Source: Trachythela sp. YZ-2020
Lineage: Eukaryota; Cnidaria; Anthozoa; Malacalcyonacea; Clavulariidae
Length of the DNA stretch: 64,000 bases
Assembly (NCBI GenBank): GCA_016169945.1
Contig: JADLSH010000220.1
Location: 2,356,001-2,420,000 of the forward strand
Direction: 5' to 3'
The notes under the pieces are model-generated. The model did not search any database and had not been told where the DNA came from. It was given only the letters and a program-made list of their open reading frames with translations. Made by a program: the position numbers and the translations under genes. Positions 60,486 through 64,000 of this stretch are shown in pieces. The first letter of the stretch is position 1, and each line of letters begins with the position of its first letter.

Positions 60486-63400
60486 GTATTTTTAGCATTA
60501 TTTTGTTCTTTATAATCTACAGCTTTCATATGGTGTATAAAATGCGGAGAAGATCGCTATTTATGTGAAAATTTTGATGTTTTGTTATGGGTCACTATTC
60601 ACTAGCAACAAGTTGGTGAGGTCACAAGTGTTAAATTGTGCTGCTTTTCCTTGGATATGTAGTTCATAAAATGTATTATTGTGTTGATTTTATAGAATAT
60701 TTATATAATTTGAACAGATATTTCTATTTATTTGAACTGAAGTATTACATTTTTATGTCATATGGGCTTGAAAACAGTGATGACTGATGTGATTTTGGAT
60801 CTATTGATGTATATTGTATACAGCCCTGGATATAAACTCAATAAGCCCCTGTTTACATGAGCCGTACCAGTAGCGCTGGTTTTCACCTCATCTTGACATG
60901 AGAAAAATCATGGCTGGCTCACTTCTGTAAGCAGCATTAAATGGCTTCCCTACAACTCATATATTTTCTTACGAAGTCCAAAAACTATATTTTGCCGAGC
61001 AAATTTTCAAATAAAAACCAGCAGACAATTGAATATTGTTCCAGAGCTAAATATTTAAATGAAGCGGTGTTTGACACAGATACGGCAAGTTCTTTACTCA
61101 GCCCTACTATTAAAGAGGGCTAGCCCTCCCTGTTGTGTCACTGGGAAGATTTTGGGTAGTCAATAGCTAGTAGGGCTTGCCCCACTGACCTATACTAAAT
61201 GGACTGAGTGGTCGAGGTAAAAAAGTGTCCTGACGTCATATAGGTCCTCGCATCGATGAAAATTACCGCATACGGATATTTTCTTAATGTTATTTGTGCT
61301 CACGGGCGAATTTGTGTTTTTGAAAATTAACGAAGTTTGTTTTTAATGTTTTGTTCAATTCTGTGTTGTTTTTATTGCACACTTTGCCTATTTTGGTAAA
61401 TATTTGCTACCTTCGAGTAAGAAAACAACCTTTTCCAAAATAGGAGTATATTTTCCTGTTGCAAGTTTGAAAACAAATATTTTAATTTTAAATAAAATGA
61501 TGGCTTCGAACGGTATGTTTTTATACACGACCACAACAAGAGCTTCAGGCCATCGACGATTGCTGGTATTTATGCTATAGTTTTTGCATAAAATTTGTCG
61601 TGTTATGTAAGTATTAACCTTCTGTTGACATGAAAATATTTTGTCGACAATCTTTCCTGGTATTATACTGAGTAAAAGACTGTTTTTGTGGAGTTTTCTA
61701 CGGCTATTTGAGATTTTTTTCTAAACATGTATACGGCTTTAATTGAGAGTTGAAAACATACTTGACGGCCCGCCAATTTCATAAAGATCACATTTAGGCT
61801 CATCAGGGCTGCAGGTACCTGGCACTCACATGGTCCTGGGCAGAACCCTGCACTCTATTGAACTGCTTGTTAAATCTTTGGCAGCTAGAGGGGAGCGCTC
61901 GTTAACGACACCTTTGAACTTTCAAATGCTTTGTGTTACCTGTACTTTGGCCTGCAGTAGTCACTGTCAGCAGTTACTATTAAATGACATGCTTTTTGAA
62001 AACTATAAAGTGAAACAATTTTTATCGATGTTCTCATATTTTCTTCAAAAGTATTCTGTAAATATGAGCACTATTTTCAATATAGCCCTTCCAATATGAT
62101 GTTATATATTCATCATTAGTAGGCAGCCATAAAAGCTGGGTGTACAAACTTGGTTGTTATTGGATATGTGTTGGTTGGTATAGAGGTATATCATTATACT
62201 CCAGTCCCAAATAGTTAAGAAAAGTGAGATATGTTAAGTTTGGAATTTCTCATAATGTGTATTTTAATTTGGGAACTTACGCTGGGATAAACCTCAAATA
62301 TTACCTAAATCAGTTTCAACAAATGGCAGCTATCTTATATTTTATCACATGACCTACGTGTTGCTATGACAACCTGGAGACTTTGAACAACCCCTCCTCT
62401 GATAACCTGTGTGACGGTCTACCTGCGGTGGAACACCCACAAGGGGAGGCGAAAGACTATCTGCCAGGTTTGCCAGTGTATGTGATATACCTGCCCACCA
62501 GTGGATGTGAATTGACGATTGGCTGTATGGGTCTGTGCCGCTGTCAATCAAGACAAAATATGTGTTAATATGTAACACCTACTGTACAGTTAGTATCAAA
62601 TTCAGCCATGAAGTAAATGCGTGTGGTTGCCTATTTGCAAATTATATACTTACCAGTAACCAGTATACAAGATGTGAACTAACACTGAATCGTTAATAAG
62701 AGATGACCAGTGGTTAGAGAATTATTTGTTGGAAAACATGTTTTACTGGTTTTGGCCTAGTCGCAATATATGTGATAAACAATGAACATTCTGGATTAGA
62801 TTTATTTTTAGAAACCCAGACAAAGTGGCCATATTTATAGGTCTATAAATATTAACTGCACTTGTTTCTATACAGTAAAGGTTTAGGATAAATCTTGAAA
62901 ATAATCCACAGTTCTCTATTGCTATCATTATATTTTCACTTACAGTAGATTGAGTGGCTGATGTCTTTGGATGTTGTTAGTTCAGTCACTGCATTTCTGT
63001 AGTCACGAGTTGTTCACCCATGTGTGCCCAAAGTAGATTTCACACATTAATTTAGTGTTACCTGCAATGAAAATGTTTTATGTCATAATGGTTGACAGAT
63101 TACAGGACATGCAAAATTTGACACACAGTTCACTAATAATTCAGTGGCTCCGGTCATGGAGATTGACACAAGTTCCAAACCAAAGTGTCAAGAAATAGAG
63201 AATATTACATGGTTGCGCGGAAATATGGAATTTATTTCGAGTGTTGAAGAGAATATTGCCCATGAGTGAGGGTTGCGAATGAGTGAGCAATATTCTCTTC
63301 AACACGAGAAATAAATTCCATATTTCCAAGCAACCATGTACTATTCTGTTTATTTTATAAACAAATTATAAACAAACGACAATGCATATAGAAACTCAAA

Positions 63401-63598
63401 ACAAATATGTAAATAGTACACAAATAGTAATAGGTTTTTGATTGGCTTGCAAAAATGATATTTTCACACGTAAAAATATCGTATTTTTTACGTGTGTTTA
63501 AATACGATTTTTCTCAGTGGCATAAAACTCTATATAACACTTATGTTTATATAATAAAAGTGTTTCTGTAATGAATCATAGTTATCTTCTATATTTAG
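60486..63598 (+). other. CPSF6-like intron 1
   Basis: GT at 60486 and AG at 63597-63598 (ATATTTAG). The 3.1-kb intron contains a hairpin element (63201-63340), a further inverted patch near 63455-63490 (TTTTCACACGTAAAAATATCG / TTTTTTACGTGTG), and otherwise AT-rich sequence with no recognised gene. Confidence 0.7.
63201..63340. mobile_element. Palindromic MITE in CPSF6-like intron 1
   Basis: AATATTACATGGTTGCGCGG and AATATGGAATTTATTTCGAG on the left pair with CTC-type CGAGAAATAAATTCCATATT and CCAAGCAACCATGTACTATT on the right, and GTTGAAGAGAATATTGC pairs with GCAATATTCTCTTCAAC. The loop of about 20 bp is GAGTGAGGGTTGCGAATGAG. Confidence 0.87.
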
Positions 63599-63682
63599 TC
63601 TGGAGTATCTGCAGGATATGGTGGAGATATTTATGAAGACGTTTTAGCCACATCTGCTGGACAACAACCACCACATCAACAG
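63599..63682 (+). CDS. CPSF6: CPSF6/CPSF7-like, coding exon 2
   Basis: This 84-nt exon between ATTTAG and CAACAG/GTAATA is phase 0 at both ends. It encodes SGVSAGYGGDIYEDVLATSA and GQQPPHQQ. The D-I-Y-E-D-V string corresponds to the second acidic DLYDDV motif of CPSF6/7, placed after a short glycine-containing linker as in the family. With exon 1 it gives a 49-residue N-terminus in a continuous frame. The next exon (start of the RRM) is outside the window. Confidence 0.8.
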
Positions 63683-64000
63683 GTAATATTTAGTGTTACA
63701 TTTATACACTCGCCTCTGTAACAGATCTGTTGAACTCCACATTTTGACCAGATTTCAACGTAATTTTCTGTCGGATTTAAGATATTCCTATTTACGTCAC
63801 TAAATGGTAGTAAATGAAACCTAAGGTAACATGAATAAACTGCCACAATTCCCGGTAAATTGGTAGTAATTAGTAATATTACCTCTTATAATAGTACTGT
63901 ACCATATTATAGCAATTGTTTTCATTGCTGTAAAAACTTAACTTGACATGCATATGTATATACAGTAATACAGTATTATACATGTACCTAAACCACTCTT
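63683..64000 (+). other. Start of CPSF6-like intron 2
   Basis: AT-rich intronic sequence after donor GTAATA at 63683. No other feature seen. Confidence 0.6.

Overview
The window looks like a repeat-rich, AT-rich animal genome, most probably a cnidarian (anthozoan-like). The evidence is short exons with GT/AG borders, extracellular PAN/Apple and F5/8 type C domains of the kind common in corals and anemones, and a transposon load of CR1/L2-type non-LTR elements, Penelope-like elements with a GIY-YIG domain, Harbinger, a Crypton-like protein and many foldback MITEs. The assignment is inference from gene content; no species was identified. There is no prokaryotic gene organisation, no CRISPR array and no rRNA.

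Layout. 1-4.3 kb: a decayed EEP-RT non-LTR element. 4.3-7.1 kb: a degenerate satellite, a 3' retroelement fragment and a 1.6-kb palindromic DNA element with a 3-bp target duplication. 9.2-9.5 kb: very strong hairpins. 10.3-13.8 kb: a long EEP-RT reading frame on the minus strand, next to a TA-flanked inverted-repeat element that carries a zinc-binding (CxxC...CxxC) reading frame. 13.8-15.7 kb: satellites and the 5' remnant of another retroelement. 16.3-29.7 kb: exons of secreted/extracellular proteins (PAN/Apple, Thr-rich linker, a signal-peptide exon with its own promoter, F5/8C) whose intron phases fit together, interspersed with TEs. 30-31 kb: a truncated Penelope-like element. 34.1-40.85 kb: a nearly complete Harbinger transposon (TAA target duplication, matching TIRs, MADF protein and DDE transposase with one stop) into which a back-to-back pair of Penelope-like copies has inserted with a 13-bp target duplication. 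41-45.3 kb: a dense field of palindromic MITEs. 45.7-46.5 kb: a retroelement 3' end.

46.9-56.5 kb: a RecQ-type helicase pseudogene (+) converging on a multi-exon, frameshifted gene (-) that resembles the DUF6589 family, with an N-terminal CxxC domain and a C2H2 finger. A 3.2-kb giant palindromic element sits in one of its introns. The pair may be the remains of a helicase-encoding DNA transposon, tentatively Academ-like. 56.8-59.2 kb: another broken EEP-RT element with a nested retroelement, then a tRNA-derived SINE head. 60.4-64 kb: the one clear conserved cellular gene, the first two coding exons of a CPSF6/CPSF7-like cleavage factor Im subunit, which runs off the right edge.

The window therefore holds few host genes (the PAN/F5-8C locus and CPSF6) and many nested mobile elements. 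The most notable RNA-level feature is a set of four hammerhead-ribozyme-like motifs. Three lie in the Penelope-like elements and one stands alone. All have a self-complementary stem III.
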